In this document: in pieces, positions 33,181 to 42,310 of the stretch
Layout of the letters: each line of letters begins with the position of its first letter
Numbering within the stretch: the stretch's first letter is position 1
Assembly (NCBI GenBank): GCA_963761905.1
Contig: CAVXIQ010000001.1
Coordinates: 1 to 64,000 of the forward strand
DNA: 64,000 nucleotides
Origin: Gaiellasilicea sp963761905
Lineage (GTDB): Bacteria; Actinomycetota; Thermoleophilia; Gaiellales; Gaiellaceae
Reading direction: 5' to 3'
Position numbers and translations under genes: made by a program
The notes under the pieces: generated by a model
Told to the model about the DNA's origin: nothing
Seen by the model: the letters and a program-made list of their open reading frames with translations, nothing else
Database searches by the model: none

Positions 33181-33996
33181 CTACTCCATCACTCCCTCCT
33201 GTTCCAGATCGACGAGAGCCGGTCCGGCGAGGGCTCGAGCGAGTCGTCGCGCGTGCTCGGCATAGGCGGATGCGAAGAGCCGCTCGGATTCGGCGCGGCC
33301 GACCACCGACGCGCTCGTGAGCACCGGGGGAAGCGCGTCGCGCGCGAAAAGGATCTCTGCGACGCGCGCCTTCAGCGCGTTCGCGAGGACGACGCCCGCA
33401 ACGGACGATCCGGGCGCGACCGGCGTGGCCAGCCCGTCGAGGTGCACGAGCGCGTCGCCGGGTGGCGTGCAGAGGTCGAGGAGGACGTCGGCGTGGTCGA
33501 GCAGGCGCGTCCCGCTCGAGTGGCTCGGCGGTAGTGCCTCGGATTCCGCGACGGAGGTGACGACGATCACGGGCAGCCCTCGCTCGCGCGCGCCGATCGC
33601 CATCTCGATCGGGACGGCGGTGCGGCCGCTGGCGCTGAACACGAGGAAGGCGTCGGGAGGCCCGAGCGTGAGCCCGGCGAGGATCTGCGCGGCGAGGCCC
33701 TCCGTGCGCTCGATGAACATCGCCTGGCGCTGCCCGTTCGGCCCGACGACCTGGGTGTGAAAGGTCATCGAGAGCTCGACGAGCGGGTTGAAGCCGGGAT
33801 AGGAGCCGTAGCGCGGGAAGAGCTCCTCGACCGGGATCCGCGAGTGGCCGGTCCCGAAGACGTGCACCAGCCCACCGCCGGCGATTGCAGCGGCGCAGAT
33901 CTCCGCCGCCTGCTCGAGCGCGTCGCCCTGTTCCTCGACGACCGTCAGCAGCTCGCGGACGGCGTCGAGGTAGCGCGTCTTGACGTCTACCGCCAC
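33181..33996 (-). CDS. SIS-domain sugar isomerase-like protein
   Basis: This 271-residue protein has a SIS (sugar isomerase) fold: HVFGTGHSR near residue 45, FSASGRTAVPIEMA near 125, and VIVVTSVAES near 145. Related proteins handle amino-sugar or sugar phosphates as isomerases, deaminases or sensors. No DNA-binding domain is attached, so an enzymatic role is more likely than an RpiR-type regulator. GTG 33996 faces the Gfo/Idh gene at 34092 across a GntR-type operator. It is the first gene of the transporter unit, with the binding protein gene 81 bases downstream of its stop or sharing its own promoter. Confidence 0.75.
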   Translation of the reverse strand: MAVDVKTRYLDAVRELLTVVEEQGDALEQAAEICAAAIAGGGLVHVFGTGHSRIPVEELFPRYGSYPGFNPLVELSMTFHTQVVGPNGQRQAMFIERTEGLAAQILAGLTLGPPDAFLVFSASGRTAVPIEMAIGARERGLPVIVVTSVAESEALPPSHSSGTRLLDHADVLLDLCTPPGDALVHLDGLATPVAPGSSVAGVVLANALKARVAEILFARDALPPVLTSASVVGRAESERLFASAYAEHARRLARALAGPALVDLEQEGVME

Positions 33997-34021
33997 AGGT
34001 GTAGTGTCCTCGCTCGACGAA

Positions 34022-34035
34022 GTTGTCTAGACAAC
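34022..34035. promoter_or_regulatory. GntR/HutC-type operator between divergent sugar units
   Basis: GTTGTCTAGACAAC is a perfect 14-base palindrome with the GTCTAGAC core seen in operators of the HutC subfamily of GntR repressors (for example DasR). A further partial half-site CAGACAAG follows. It lies between the SIS/ABC unit and the Gfo/Idh unit, whose last gene encodes a HutC-type GntR regulator, the obvious candidate to bind here. Confidence 0.65.
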
Positions 34036-34091
34036 CAGACAAGCGACGCTAACGCGCTGAACGGAGCGCGTCAAGCGAGGAGGCGCGAGAC

Positions 34092-35285
34092 GTGGACGGA
34101 CACAGGGTCACCATGCTGGGAACGGGCCTGATCGGGCTCTTCTACACGCGGACGCTGCACGCGCAGCGCAACCGCGACCGCGTCCACGTCGTCTACTCGC
34201 GCTCGCAGGAGCGCGCCGATGCCTTCGCGCGCGAGAACGGCGTCCCGCTCACCTCGACCGACCTCGAGGAGGCGATCGCCCATCCGGAGACGGACGCGGT
34301 CGTCGTCGGGCTCCCGAACCAGCTCCACGAGGAGGTGGTCGGGCTCTGCGTCGCCCACGGGAAGCCGATCCTCTGCACGAAGCCGCTCGCCCGGACCGCC
34401 GCCGAGGCGAAGCGGATGCTCGACGCCGTGGAGGGCGCCGGCCTCTTCGCCGGCTACCTCGAGGATCTCGTCTACACCCCGAAGACGCTGAAGGCGCTCC
34501 AGGCGGTGCGCGCGGGCCAGATCGGCCAGGTCCTCTGGGCGCGCTCGCGCGAGACGCATCCCGGGCCGCACAGCGCCTGGTTCTGGGACGCGGCGCAGGC
34601 GGGCGGCGGGCCGATCGTCGATCTCGGCTGCCACTGCATCGAGATCATCCGCTGCTACATGGGCAAGGAGAACCGCCCGGTCGAGGTGATGTGCTGGACG
34701 GACACGCTCGTCCACCCGATCGAGGCCGAGGACAACGCGATCGCGCTGATCAGGTTCGAGAGCGGTGCGATCGGCCAGTTCGAGGTGAGCTGGACGTTCC
34801 GCGGCGGGATGGACCTGCGGGACGAGGTCGCCGGCACCGAGGGGACGATCTGGACGAATCACTTCCTCCGCACCGGCTTCGAGCTCTACACCTCCGGCGC
34901 CGCCGAGGGCTACGTGGCCGAGAAGGCCGAGAACGCGAGCGGCTGGCAGTTCCCGGTCGGCGACGAGGTCTCGGAGCTCGGCTATGTCGACATGTTCACG
35001 GACATGTTCGACGCCATCGACGAGGGCCGCCAGCCGTCCGAGACCTTCTACGACGGCTACGTCGTCAACGCGGTGATCGACGCGTGCTACCGCTCGGCGG
35101 AGACGCGGCAGTGGGAGGCGGTCGAGCTCGAGGACTGGCGCGGCGGCGGGGTGCCGCGGATCAGCCGCGAGCGCCGCACGCACGACGGCAAGACCGTGAT
35201 CAAGGAGGAGCAGATGCCGGACGGCCGCCGCAAGCTGATCCTCAAGGACGAGGCGACCGGCGCCTTCGAGGACGTCGTCACGTGA
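34092..35285 (+). CDS. Gfo/Idh/MocA-family NAD(P)-dependent sugar dehydrogenase
   Basis: This 397-residue oxidoreductase has an N-terminal Rossmann nucleotide site MLGTGLIGLFY (about residues 8-18), the conserved LCTKPLART (EKP-like, here TKP) near residue 97, and a DLGCHCIEIIR segment near 180 that holds the catalytic His. It probably oxidises a sugar or cyclitol hydroxyl to a ketone or lactone. The C-terminal 40 residues are rich in charged strands and longer than in myo-inositol dehydrogenases. GTG 34092 has GAGGAGG upstream. It is the first gene of a six-gene unit. Confidence 0.85.
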   Translation: MDGHRVTMLGTGLIGLFYTRTLHAQRNRDRVHVVYSRSQERADAFARENGVPLTSTDLEEAIAHPETDAVVVGLPNQLHEEVVGLCVAHGKPILCTKPLARTAAEAKRMLDAVEGAGLFAGYLEDLVYTPKTLKALQAVRAGQIGQVLWARSRETHPGPHSAWFWDAAQAGGGPIVDLGCHCIEIIRCYMGKENRPVEVMCWTDTLVHPIEAEDNAIALIRFESGAIGQFEVSWTFRGGMDLRDEVAGTEGTIWTNHFLRTGFELYTSGAAEGYVAEKAENASGWQFPVGDEVSELGYVDMFTDMFDAIDEGRQPSETFYDGYVVNAVIDACYRSAETRQWEAVELEDWRGGGVPRISRERRTHDGKTVIKEEQMPDGRRKLILKDEATGAFEDVVT

Positions 35286-35298
35286 GCCGGCCGCGCGG

Positions 35299-36231
35299 AT
35301 GAGCCTTGAGCTCCTGACGATGGGGCGGGTGAGCGCCGACCTCTATCCGGAGCAGGTCGGGGCGACGCTCGAGCAGGCGACGACGTTCAGGAAGATGCTC
35401 GGTGGGAGCCCGACGAACGTCGCCGTCGCCTGCGCGCGGCTCGGTCATCGGACCGGCGTGATCACGAAGGTCGGCGACGACGGCTTCGGCCGCTACGTCC
35501 GGCTTGCGCTCGAGCGCTTCGGGGTCGACACGGCGCAGGTCGGCACCCACGCGACCCTGCGGACGCCGCTCGCCTTCTGCGAGATCCATCCGCCGGACGA
35601 CTTTCCGCTCCTCTTCTATCGCGAGCCGACGGCGCCCGACATGACGCTCGCTCCGGATGAGCTCGACGTCGACGCGATCCGCCGCGTCCCGCTCTTCTGG
35701 ACGACCGGCACGGGGCTCTCGGCCGAGCCGAGCCGGAGTGCGACGCTCGCCGCGCTGGAGGCGCGCGAGGGGCGGCCGACGGTGCACGACCTCGACCACC
35801 GGCCGACGCTCTGGGCCTCGGAGGCGGAGGCGGCTGAGCTCGGGCGTCGGGCGCTGGCGAACGTCTCGATCGCGGTCGGCAATCTCGCCGAGGCTGCTGT
35901 CGTCGTCGGCGCCGGGCCGGCGGACGAGACGGCACAGCGGTTGCTCGAGCTCGGGCCCGAGCTCGCGATCGTCAAGCTCGGCGCGGAAGGCGTGCTCGCC
36001 GTGTCCGCCGACGAGACGATCGAGCTCGACGCGATCCCGGTCGACGTCGTCAACGGGCTCGGCGCCGGCGACGCCTTCGGCGGCGCGCTCTGCCATGGGC
36101 TCCTCGCCGGGCTGCCGCTCGAGGAGACGCTGCGGCTCGCGAACGCCGCCGGCGCGCTCGTCGCCGGTCGGCTCGGCTGCGCCGACGACATGCCGACGCT
36201 CGAGGAGGTGGAGTCGCTGTGCGCGGCCTGA
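35299..36231 (+). CDS. PfkB-family kinase, 5-dehydro-2-deoxygluconokinase (IolC)-like
   Basis: This 310-residue ribokinase-fold enzyme begins with the IolC-like GRVSADLYPEQVG and GGSPTNVAVACARLG, and ends with the anion-hole motif NGLGAGDAFGG (catalytic Asp near residue 258). IolC phosphorylates 2-deoxy-5-keto-gluconate in inositol breakdown; KDG kinases are close relatives. A KDPG-type aldolase gene in the next unit could receive the product of either. No IolE, IolD or IolB homologue is seen, so a complete inositol route is not encoded here. It lies 13 bases after the dehydrogenase gene. Confidence 0.75.
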   Translation: MSLELLTMGRVSADLYPEQVGATLEQATTFRKMLGGSPTNVAVACARLGHRTGVITKVGDDGFGRYVRLALERFGVDTAQVGTHATLRTPLAFCEIHPPDDFPLLFYREPTAPDMTLAPDELDVDAIRRVPLFWTTGTGLSAEPSRSATLAALEAREGRPTVHDLDHRPTLWASEAEAAELGRRALANVSIAVGNLAEAAVVVGAGPADETAQRLLELGPELAIVKLGAEGVLAVSADETIELDAIPVDVVNGLGAGDAFGGALCHGLLAGLPLEETLRLANAAGALVAGRLGCADDMPTLEEVESLCAA

Positions 36232-37193
36232 CGAAGCTCGCGCCCGGGCCTGGGAACGTCGGGCTGGCAGAGCGGCCGGAGCGCGAGCCGGAGCCCGGCG
36301 AAGCGCTGCTCGAGGTGCGGGCGGCGGGGATCTGCGGCACCGACCTGCACATCGAGGCGGGCGAGTACCCGAGCGTGCCGCCGGTGACGATGGGCCACGA
36401 GGTGTGCGGCGTCGTGCTCGAGGGCGGCGGGTTCGAGGGAACGCGTGTCGTCTCCGAGACGTACTTCTCGACCTGCCGGACCTGCGACTTCTGTCTCGCC
36501 GGCCGCCCGAATCTCTGTCTCGAGCGCCGCTCGATCGGCACCCACGTCGACGGCGCTTTCGCGCCGCGGCTCGTCGTCCCGCTCGCGAACCTCCATCCCG
36601 TTCCCGACTGGCTTCCCGACCACGCCGCGGCGCTGACCGAGCCGCTCGCCTGCGTCTGCAACGCGCTCTTCGACCCGCCGGTCGTCGCGCCGGGCGACGA
36701 GGTGCTCGTGCTCGGCCCCGGCGCGATCGGCCTGCTCGCCGCCCAGGCCGTCCGTGCCGCGGGCGGCCGGGTCACGATCGTGGGAACCGAGCGCGACACC
36801 GCGCGGCTCGAGCTCGCCACCAAGCTAGGGCTCCAAGCTCGTGTGGATGCGGCACGAACTCAGTTCGACGTCGTCGTCGAGTGCTCCGGCTCGGAAGGTG
36901 GGATCGCGAGCGGGCTTCAGGCGACACGACGGGGTGGGCGGTTCGTCCAGATCGGGCTCCGCGGCGCGGCCGTCACGGTTCCCTGGGACGAGATCTGCTT
37001 CCGCGAGCTCGTCGTCACCTCGGGCTTCGCGAGCACGCCCGCGTCGTGGCGGCGCGCGCTCGCGCTCGTCGAAACGCGGGTGGTCGAGCTCGAGCCGCTC
37101 GTGACGGAGGTCGTTCCACTCGAGGACTGGGAGCGCGCGTTCCGGGCCTCCCGAAACGCCGAGGGCGTCAAGTACGTCCTGGATCCGCGATGA
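36219..37193 (+). CDS. Zinc-dependent medium-chain alcohol/polyol dehydrogenase
   Basis: This 324-residue MDR-family dehydrogenase has a catalytic zinc region AAGICGTDLHIEAG (Cys near residue 37) and GHEVCGVV. Four structural-zinc cysteines lie in TCRTCDFCLAGRPNLC (about 87-102), and the Rossmann motif is VLGPGAIGLLA (about 166). It resembles sorbitol or threonine dehydrogenases and should oxidise a secondary alcohol of a sugar or sugar acid with NAD+. GTG 36219 overlaps the end of the kinase gene by 13 bases and its stop overlaps the SDR start as ATGA. Confidence 0.87.
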   Translation: MRGLTKLAPGPGNVGLAERPEREPEPGEALLEVRAAGICGTDLHIEAGEYPSVPPVTMGHEVCGVVLEGGGFEGTRVVSETYFSTCRTCDFCLAGRPNLCLERRSIGTHVDGAFAPRLVVPLANLHPVPDWLPDHAAALTEPLACVCNALFDPPVVAPGDEVLVLGPGAIGLLAAQAVRAAGGRVTIVGTERDTARLELATKLGLQARVDAARTQFDVVVECSGSEGGIASGLQATRRGGRFVQIGLRGAAVTVPWDEICFRELVVTSGFASTPASWRRALALVETRVVELEPLVTEVVPLEDWERAFRASRNAEGVKYVLDPR

Positions 37194-37957
37194 CCCTGCA
37201 CGGATCGCGAGCGGTGGTGACCGGCGCAGCGACGGGGATCGGCGCCGCGATCGCCGTCGCCCTCGCGCGTGCCGGAGCGGACGTCGCCTTCCTCGACCTC
37301 GCCGACGGCTCCCAGACCGAGGCTGCGATTCGCGCAGCGGGCCGCGAGGCACTCGCTCTTCGCGGCGACGCGGGTGATGCCGCGGTGCACGACGAGCTCG
37401 CGGCGGCGACCGTCGAGCGCTTCGGCGGGATCGACATCTGGGTCAACAACGCGGCCAAGCTGCTCGTGAAGCCGGTCGTCGAGACGACGGACGAGGACTG
37501 GCACGGCCTGCTCGCCGCCAACCTCCACGGCTACTTCTACGGCTGCCGAGCGGCGGCGCGACGGATGATCGAGGCCGGCGCCGGCGGCCGGATCGTCAAC
37601 GTCAGCTCGGCATCGGACATCCTCGTCGTCGCCGACCTCGGCGCCTACATCGCTGCGAAGGGCGCGATCGTCGGCCTGACGAAGACCCTCGCCGTCGAGC
37701 TCGCCCCGCACGGGATCACGGTCAACGCGCTCGCGCCCGGCGCCACGGACACGCCACTGAACCAGACCGCCTACACGCCGGCCGTGCGGCAGACGTACGA
37801 GCAGCGGATCCCACTCGGGCGGATCGGCTCGCCGGAGGAGGTCGCCGATGCCGCCCTCTTTCTCGCGAGCCACGAGTCGCGCTACGTGACCGGTCAGGAG
37901 CTCGTCGTGGACGGCGGGCTCACGATCGACGGATCGGTCGGTCATGCGCGAACCTAG
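37190..37957 (+). CDS. Short-chain dehydrogenase/reductase
   Basis: This 255-residue SDR has the cofactor motif TGAATGIG (residues 11-18), NNAAKLL, the catalytic Ser in NVSSAS and the YIAAK pair. The closing VTGQELVVDGGLT is typical of classical SDRs. An acidic residue after beta-2 (FLDLAD) favours NAD(H). With three dehydrogenases in one unit, successive oxidations of one carbohydrate are likely. ATG 37190 overlaps the previous stop. Confidence 0.88.
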   Translation: MTLHGSRAVVTGAATGIGAAIAVALARAGADVAFLDLADGSQTEAAIRAAGREALALRGDAGDAAVHDELAAATVERFGGIDIWVNNAAKLLVKPVVETTDEDWHGLLAANLHGYFYGCRAAARRMIEAGAGGRIVNVSSASDILVVADLGAYIAAKGAIVGLTKTLAVELAPHGITVNALAPGATDTPLNQTAYTPAVRQTYEQRIPLGRIGSPEEVADAALFLASHESRYVTGQELVVDGGLTIDGSVGHART

Positions 37958-38765
37958 GGTGCTCGTCTTCGGCCTCGACCATCCGGAGGGCGTCTGCTGG
38001 GACGCGGAGCGCGGCTGCGTCTGGGCCGGCGGCGAGGCCGGGCAGGTCTACCGGGTCGAGCTCGAGGAGCGCACCTTCGCCGAGGTCGCCCGCGCGCCGG
38101 CGTTCGTGCTCGGGCTCGCACTGGACGGCCGCGGCCGGCTCGTCGTCTGCTGCCAAGAAGAGGGCGTGCACGCCTGGGACGGCGAGCGGTTCACGCCGAT
38201 CGCGACCGACCTGACGTTCGCCAACTATCCGGCGTTCGGGCCGGACGGGACGCTCTACGTCTCGGACTCCGGCACCTGGCGGCGCGACGATGGCCGGGTT
38301 CTTCGGATCGCGGCGGCGGCGGCGCGGAGACGCTGACCGACGAGCGTCCCTGCTTCACGAACGGGCTCGCCGTCTCACCTGACGGGCGCCACCTCTGGCT
38401 CGTCGAGTCGGCTGATCCGCGTGTCTCGCGGGTCGAGCTCGAGACCGGTCGCTGCGAGACGATCGTCCGGATCGACGGCGCCGTGCTCGACGGGCTTGCA
38501 TTCACGGACGAAGGCGGGCTCCTAGTGAGCTGCTACCGGCCCGACCGGATCTACCACCTCGGCGCCGACGGCGCGCTCGGGATCGTCGCTGACGATCCGC
38601 AGGGCACGATCCTCTCGGCGCCGACGAACGTCTGCTTCGTCGGGGTCGGAGCTCGACCGCGTCGTCGCGGCGAATCTCGGCCGCTGGCACCTGACGCTGC
38701 TCGAGCTCGGCCTCCGCGGCGCGCCGCTGCACCGGCCGGAGCGCTGGGCGCTGGACGCGTTGTGA
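37944..38765 (+). pseudogene. SMP-30/gluconolactonase, two frame breaks
   Basis: This beta-propeller lactonase (SMP-30/gluconolaconase family) would open a sugar lactone to the acid. It starts at ATG 37944 within the SDR end and reads LDHPEGVCWDAERGCVWAGG, a family start with the metal Glu. The frame breaks in the GCGGCGG-rich stretch near 38315 and again near 38640 in a GGGG run. With both corrected it continues through CFTNGLAVSPDGRHLW and ends LHRPERWALDAL at 38765. The first break needs one added base and the second one removed. The repaired product is about 273 residues, slightly short for the family but complete. Confidence 0.72.
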
Positions 38766-39481
38766 CTTCCTTCGTCCCGCGCTACTACGAGATCGAGCAG
38801 GCGCTCCGCGCGCGGATCGCCGTCCTCGATCCGGGCGACGTGCTTCCCTCCGACTCGGCGCTCTGCGAGGAGTTCGGAGTCAGCCGGATGACCGCGCGTC
38901 ACGCCGTGCAGGTGCTGACGCAGGAGGGGCTCGTCGAGCGGATCCGCGGGCGGGGCACGTTCGTCGCCGAGCCGTCCACGCACCGGCAGGCCGGCAATTT
39001 GCTCAGCTTCACGACCGAGATGCGGCGCCAGAAGCGTGTGCCGAGCTCGCGGCTCCTCGAGCGGCGCGTGAGGCGCGCGACACCGGAGGAGGCGGCCCGG
39101 CTCAAGCTCAAGCCGGACGCGCAGGTGGTCGTTGTCCGGCGGCTGCGGCTCGCGGACGGACAGCCGATCGTCGTCGAGACGGCCGTGCTCCGAGAGGCGT
39201 GCGCGGAGGCGGTTCTCGCCGCGGACCTCGACTCGGGCTCGCTCCACGAGACGCTCTTCGCCGCGGGGTTCGCGCCGACCAGAGGGCGAGGCATCCTCCT
39301 CGCCGAGGCGGCGACGGACGACGACGCCGACGTGCTCGGCGTCCCGGCCGGCGCGCCGCTCCTCGTCGAGCAGCGGCTGATCGAGGACGAGCGGGGCAGG
39401 CCGCTCGAGTCGACGGAGTCGCGCTACGCGGGCAACCGCTACGGCCTCCACGTCGACTTCGACGTCGACCGGCCGCGCTAG
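38762..39481 (+). CDS. GntR-family (HutC subfamily) transcriptional regulator
   Basis: This 239-residue regulator has an N-terminal winged helix (residues 5-70, with LPSDSALCEEFGVSRMTARHAV) and a C-terminal UTRA ligand domain (about 90-235), which defines the HutC subfamily. It overlaps the end of the lactonase gene by four bases and closes the catabolic unit. The palindrome GTTGTCTAGACAAC at 34022 is its likely operator, so it should repress both divergent units until the sugar or a phosphorylated intermediate binds. The stop overlaps that of the convergent DUF4432 gene. Confidence 0.87.
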   Translation: MTSFVPRYYEIEQALRARIAVLDPGDVLPSDSALCEEFGVSRMTARHAVQVLTQEGLVERIRGRGTFVAEPSTHRQAGNLLSFTTEMRRQKRVPSSRLLERRVRRATPEEAARLKLKPDAQVVVVRRLRLADGQPIVVETAVLREACAEAVLAADLDSGSLHETLFAAGFAPTRGRGILLAEAATDDDADVLGVPAGAPLLVEQRLIEDERGRPLESTESRYAGNRYGLHVDFDVDRPR

Positions 39482-40281
39482 CGCTCGGCTAGGAGTTCGA
39501 GCCAGGTCTCGCGCGTCGCGCCCGGCGCCGAGCAGCGGGAGGGTCCCGGCGGCGCGGTCGGCGGCGCGGCCGAGGACGGAGCAGTTCGCCGGCTCGAGCG
39601 CGAAGCCGTAGTAGCCGGGTTGGGGGTCGACCCACTGGTGCAGGCGCGGGAGCTCGGCCGCGCCCCACGAGAGCCGGAGCTCGAAGCCGGTGCGCGCGTT
39701 TCGCACGCGCGCGGAGCCGGTTCCGTCGACGGGGCGGAAGCGGTGCTCGAAGACACGCTCCGGCAGCTCAGCCGGCTCGGGCGGCTCCGACCAGCGTTGC
39801 GAGCGCCGGACCGCGCCGCCTCGTCCCGCGGGATCGTCTCGACGAGCTCGGCCACGCCGACCTCGCCTCCCGGCGCCCAGAGCGGCCCGCCGAGGTTGAC
39901 GTGGTAGAGGAGCGGCGCCGGCTCGGGCGCATCGCCGACGTTCTCCGTCACGTCCCGGATCCGCAGCCAACCGGCGCCGACCTGCACCTCCCGCTCGAGG
40001 ACAAACGGCCCGTCCTTCACGCGGCCTCGAACGAATCCGTCGCCCCGCTCGATCACCTCTGCAGGCTGGTCGTGGTAATGGCCGTGCAGCGGAAAGCCCT
40101 CGGACGGCGCGCCGACGTTCTGGAGCCCACGCGTCGTCACGAGCCCGCCGCCCCATTCTTCGCCGTCGAAGCCCGCCCCCGAGAGCCAGGCGAGCTGGAC
40201 CCCGTCGAGCCAACACTCGGCGAGATCGAGCCCACGCTCCGGCAGCAGCCGAACCGCGAAATCCCCCGCCTCGAGCCTCAC
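39478..40281 (-). pseudogene. DUF4432 aldose-epimerase-like protein, two compensating frame breaks
   Basis: The intact N-terminal part reads GDFAVRLLPERGLDLAECWLDG and the C-terminus RETWLELLAER in the same frame. The middle (WSEPPEPAELPERVFEHRF to ALEPANCSVLGRAADR) lies in another frame between about 39810 and 39520. Two opposite single-base indels explain this, and the repaired product is about 267 residues of the DUF4432 galactose-mutarotase-like fold. Such proteins probably convert anomers or epimers of the sugar being degraded. GTG 40281 overlaps the upstream stop (GTGTGAGG). It is the last gene of the minus-strand catabolic unit. Confidence 0.68.
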
Positions 40282-41186
40282 ACGATCAGCGGGCGGAGCA
40301 CGTTCCGCGCGAGCAGGAAGCCGCGCTTGACGAGCTCCTCGTCGCCCTCGAAGCGCCGATCCTCGTGCTCGATCGAGATCACTCCGTCGTAGCCCGCCGC
40401 CGAGAGCGCCGCGACGAAGCGCGGCCACCTCACCTCGCCGAGCCCCGGCAGCCGCGGCACCTGCCAGCCGATCCCGCCCGAGAACGTCCCGTGCCGGTAG
40501 AGCCCGTCGCGGTCGATCTGGAGATCCTTCGCGTGCGTGTGGAGGATGCGCTCGCCGAAGTCGCGGATCGCGCGCTCGACGTCGATCATCAGCCAGACGA
40601 GGTGCGAGGGATCGAGGTTGAGCCCGAAGCCCGGATCGGGGATCGCCTCGAACATCGCCTCCCAGATCGCCGGCGACCACGCGAGGTTGTTCCCGCCCGG
40701 CCACTCGTCCTGGCTGAAGATCATCGGGCAGTTCTCGATCGCGATCTGGACGCCCTGCGAGGTCGCATGCGAGACGAGGTCGGGCCAGATCGAGCGGAAG
40801 CGCTCGAGGTTCTCGGCGAGCGGGCGATCCTTGTCGTTGCCGGCGAAGGTGCCGACGGTGGGGACGCCGAGCGCCGCCGCCGCGTCGATCACCTTGCGGA
40901 GATGGCCGTTGACCTCGGCGCGGTGGGCGTCGTCCGGATGCAGGTTGTTCGGGTAGTAGGCGAGCGCCGAGATCTCGAGCCCGTGCCGGTCGAGCACGTC
41001 GCGCACCTGGCCGGCGTCGTAGTCGTCGACGTCGATGTGGGTGACGCCCGCGTAGCGGCGCCGCTCGCCGCCGCCGCCCGGCCAGCAGGCGACCTCGAGC
41101 GTCTCGAATCCCTCGGCTGCCGCCCAGGCCGCTATCTCGTCGAGCGAGAGCTCGGGGAAAGCCGCGGTCAGGAAGCCCAGCTTCAT
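40278..41186 (-). CDS. Sugar phosphate isomerase/epimerase (AP endonuclease 2 fold)
   Basis: This 302-residue TIM-barrel protein of the xylose-isomerase-like/AP_endonuc_2 family has a metal site built from Glu in IAIENCPM, Asp/His in NLDPSHLVW, His in THAKDL and Glu in ISIEHEDRR. Such enzymes isomerise or epimerise keto sugars or inosose-type intermediates. The pairing with Gfo/Idh dehydrogenases is common in inositol and other cyclitol pathways. ATG 41186 overlaps the Gfo/Idh stop as ATGA. The exact substrate is unknown. Confidence 0.83.
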   Translation of the reverse strand: MKLGFLTAAFPELSLDEIAAWAAAEGFETLEVACWPGGGGERRRYAGVTHIDVDDYDAGQVRDVLDRHGLEISALAYYPNNLHPDDAHRAEVNGHLRKVIDAAAALGVPTVGTFAGNDKDRPLAENLERFRSIWPDLVSHATSQGVQIAIENCPMIFSQDEWPGGNNLAWSPAIWEAMFEAIPDPGFGLNLDPSHLVWLMIDVERAIRDFGERILHTHAKDLQIDRDGLYRHGTFSGGIGWQVPRLPGLGEVRWPRFVAALSAAGYDGVISIEHEDRRFEGDEELVKRGFLLARNVLRPLIV

Positions 41187-42310
41187 CGACTCACCTCCGT
41201 CCAGATTCCGGTTTTCGCCGACGCTGCGATCGCGTCGCAGAGCAGGATCTCCTCGTGGCCGTCCGCGAACGTCGGGAAGTCCGGCTCGGCCGGCATCGCG
41301 CCCGCCTCGACGGCCCGGTACACCGCGCGGTAGAGCTGCTTGAAGGTGTCGGTGAAGCCGTCCGCGTGCCCGCCCGGCAGGTCGCTGATCGCACGCGTCG
41401 TGGCGTCGAGCAGCCCGGGATCGCGGGCCACGAGCTCGTTCGGGCGGTCGCGATGGCCGAGCCAGAGCTCCTCGTTGCGGTCCGAGTCCCACGCGAGCGC
41501 GCCCTTCGAGCCGTCGATCTCGAAGGAGAGGTGGTTCTTCCGGCCGGCGCTGACCTGGGAGATCGTCACCTGGCCGCGGCTCCCGTCCTCGTAGCGGAGC
41601 AGGATGTGCGCCACGTCCTCGGTGGACATGTCCCGGTCGACGCGCTCGACGTCGCCCGCGTCGCCGTAGGTCTCGACCGGGCCGGTCGGGACGTGCCGGA
41701 CCTCGTGCACGGTGAAGAGGTCGGCGAGCACGGCCTTGACCCGGCGACCGGTGATCCAGCCCGTCAGGTCGAGCCAGTGGGTGCCGATGTCGGCGACCGC
41801 CCGCAGCGAGCCGCCGACCTCGGGATCGAGGCGCCAGTTCCAGTCGGTCGACTCGTGCAGCCAGTCCTGGACGTAGCGGCCGTGCGCGTTCCAGACCCGG
41901 CCGAGGTCGCCGCGCCGGATGCGGGCGCGCGCCTCGTGGCAGAGCGGATAGAAGCGGATGTTGTAGTTCGTGCAGTGGACGAGGCCGCTCGCCTCCGCGA
42001 GCTCGAGCAGCTCGGCCGACTCGGTCGAGGTGAGCGCGAGCGGCTTCTCGCAGACGACGTGCTTGCCGGCCGCCAGCACGGCCTTCACCTGCGGATGGTG
42101 GAGGTGGTTCGGCGTCGTCAGATGGACGACGTCGACGCTCTCGTCGGCGAGCATCGCCTCGAAGCTCTCGTAGGGCTCGGGCAGGCCGGGCTTCTCGGCG
42201 GCTCGCTCGGGCGAGGAGCCGACGACGCCGGCGATCTCGATCCCGAGCCGCCGCAGCGCCTCGACGTGGACGACGCCGATGAAGCCTGTTCCCACGACGG
42301 CGGCCTTCAT
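41183..42310 (-). CDS. Gfo/Idh/MocA-family oxidoreductase, second in cluster
   Basis: This 375-residue dehydrogenase has the nucleotide motif VVGTGFIGVVH (residues 5-15), the family motif CEKPLAL (about 91-97) and the catalytic His in ADIGTHWLDL (about 182). It differs clearly from the Gfo/Idh protein at 34092 and so probably acts on another intermediate of the same route. It is coupled to its neighbours on both sides by ATGA overlaps, between the aldolase and the isomerase genes. Confidence 0.86.
   Translation of the reverse strand: MKAAVVGTGFIGVVHVEALRRLGIEIAGVVGSSPERAAEKPGLPEPYESFEAMLADESVDVVHLTTPNHLHHPQVKAVLAAGKHVVCEKPLALTSTESAELLELAEASGLVHCTNYNIRFYPLCHEARARIRRGDLGRVWNAHGRYVQDWLHESTDWNWRLDPEVGGSLRAVADIGTHWLDLTGWITGRRVKAVLADLFTVHEVRHVPTGPVETYGDAGDVERVDRDMSTEDVAHILLRYEDGSRGQVTISQVSAGRKNHLSFEIDGSKGALAWDSDRNEELWLGHRDRPNELVARDPGLLDATTRAISDLPGGHADGFTDTFKQLYRAVYRAVEAGAMPAEPDFPTFADGHEEILLCDAIAASAKTGIWTEVSR

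Noticed and set aside
34092..37957. A complete myo-inositol pathway
   Set aside because: Only an IolC-like kinase and generic dehydrogenases are present. IolB, IolD and IolE homologues are not seen.
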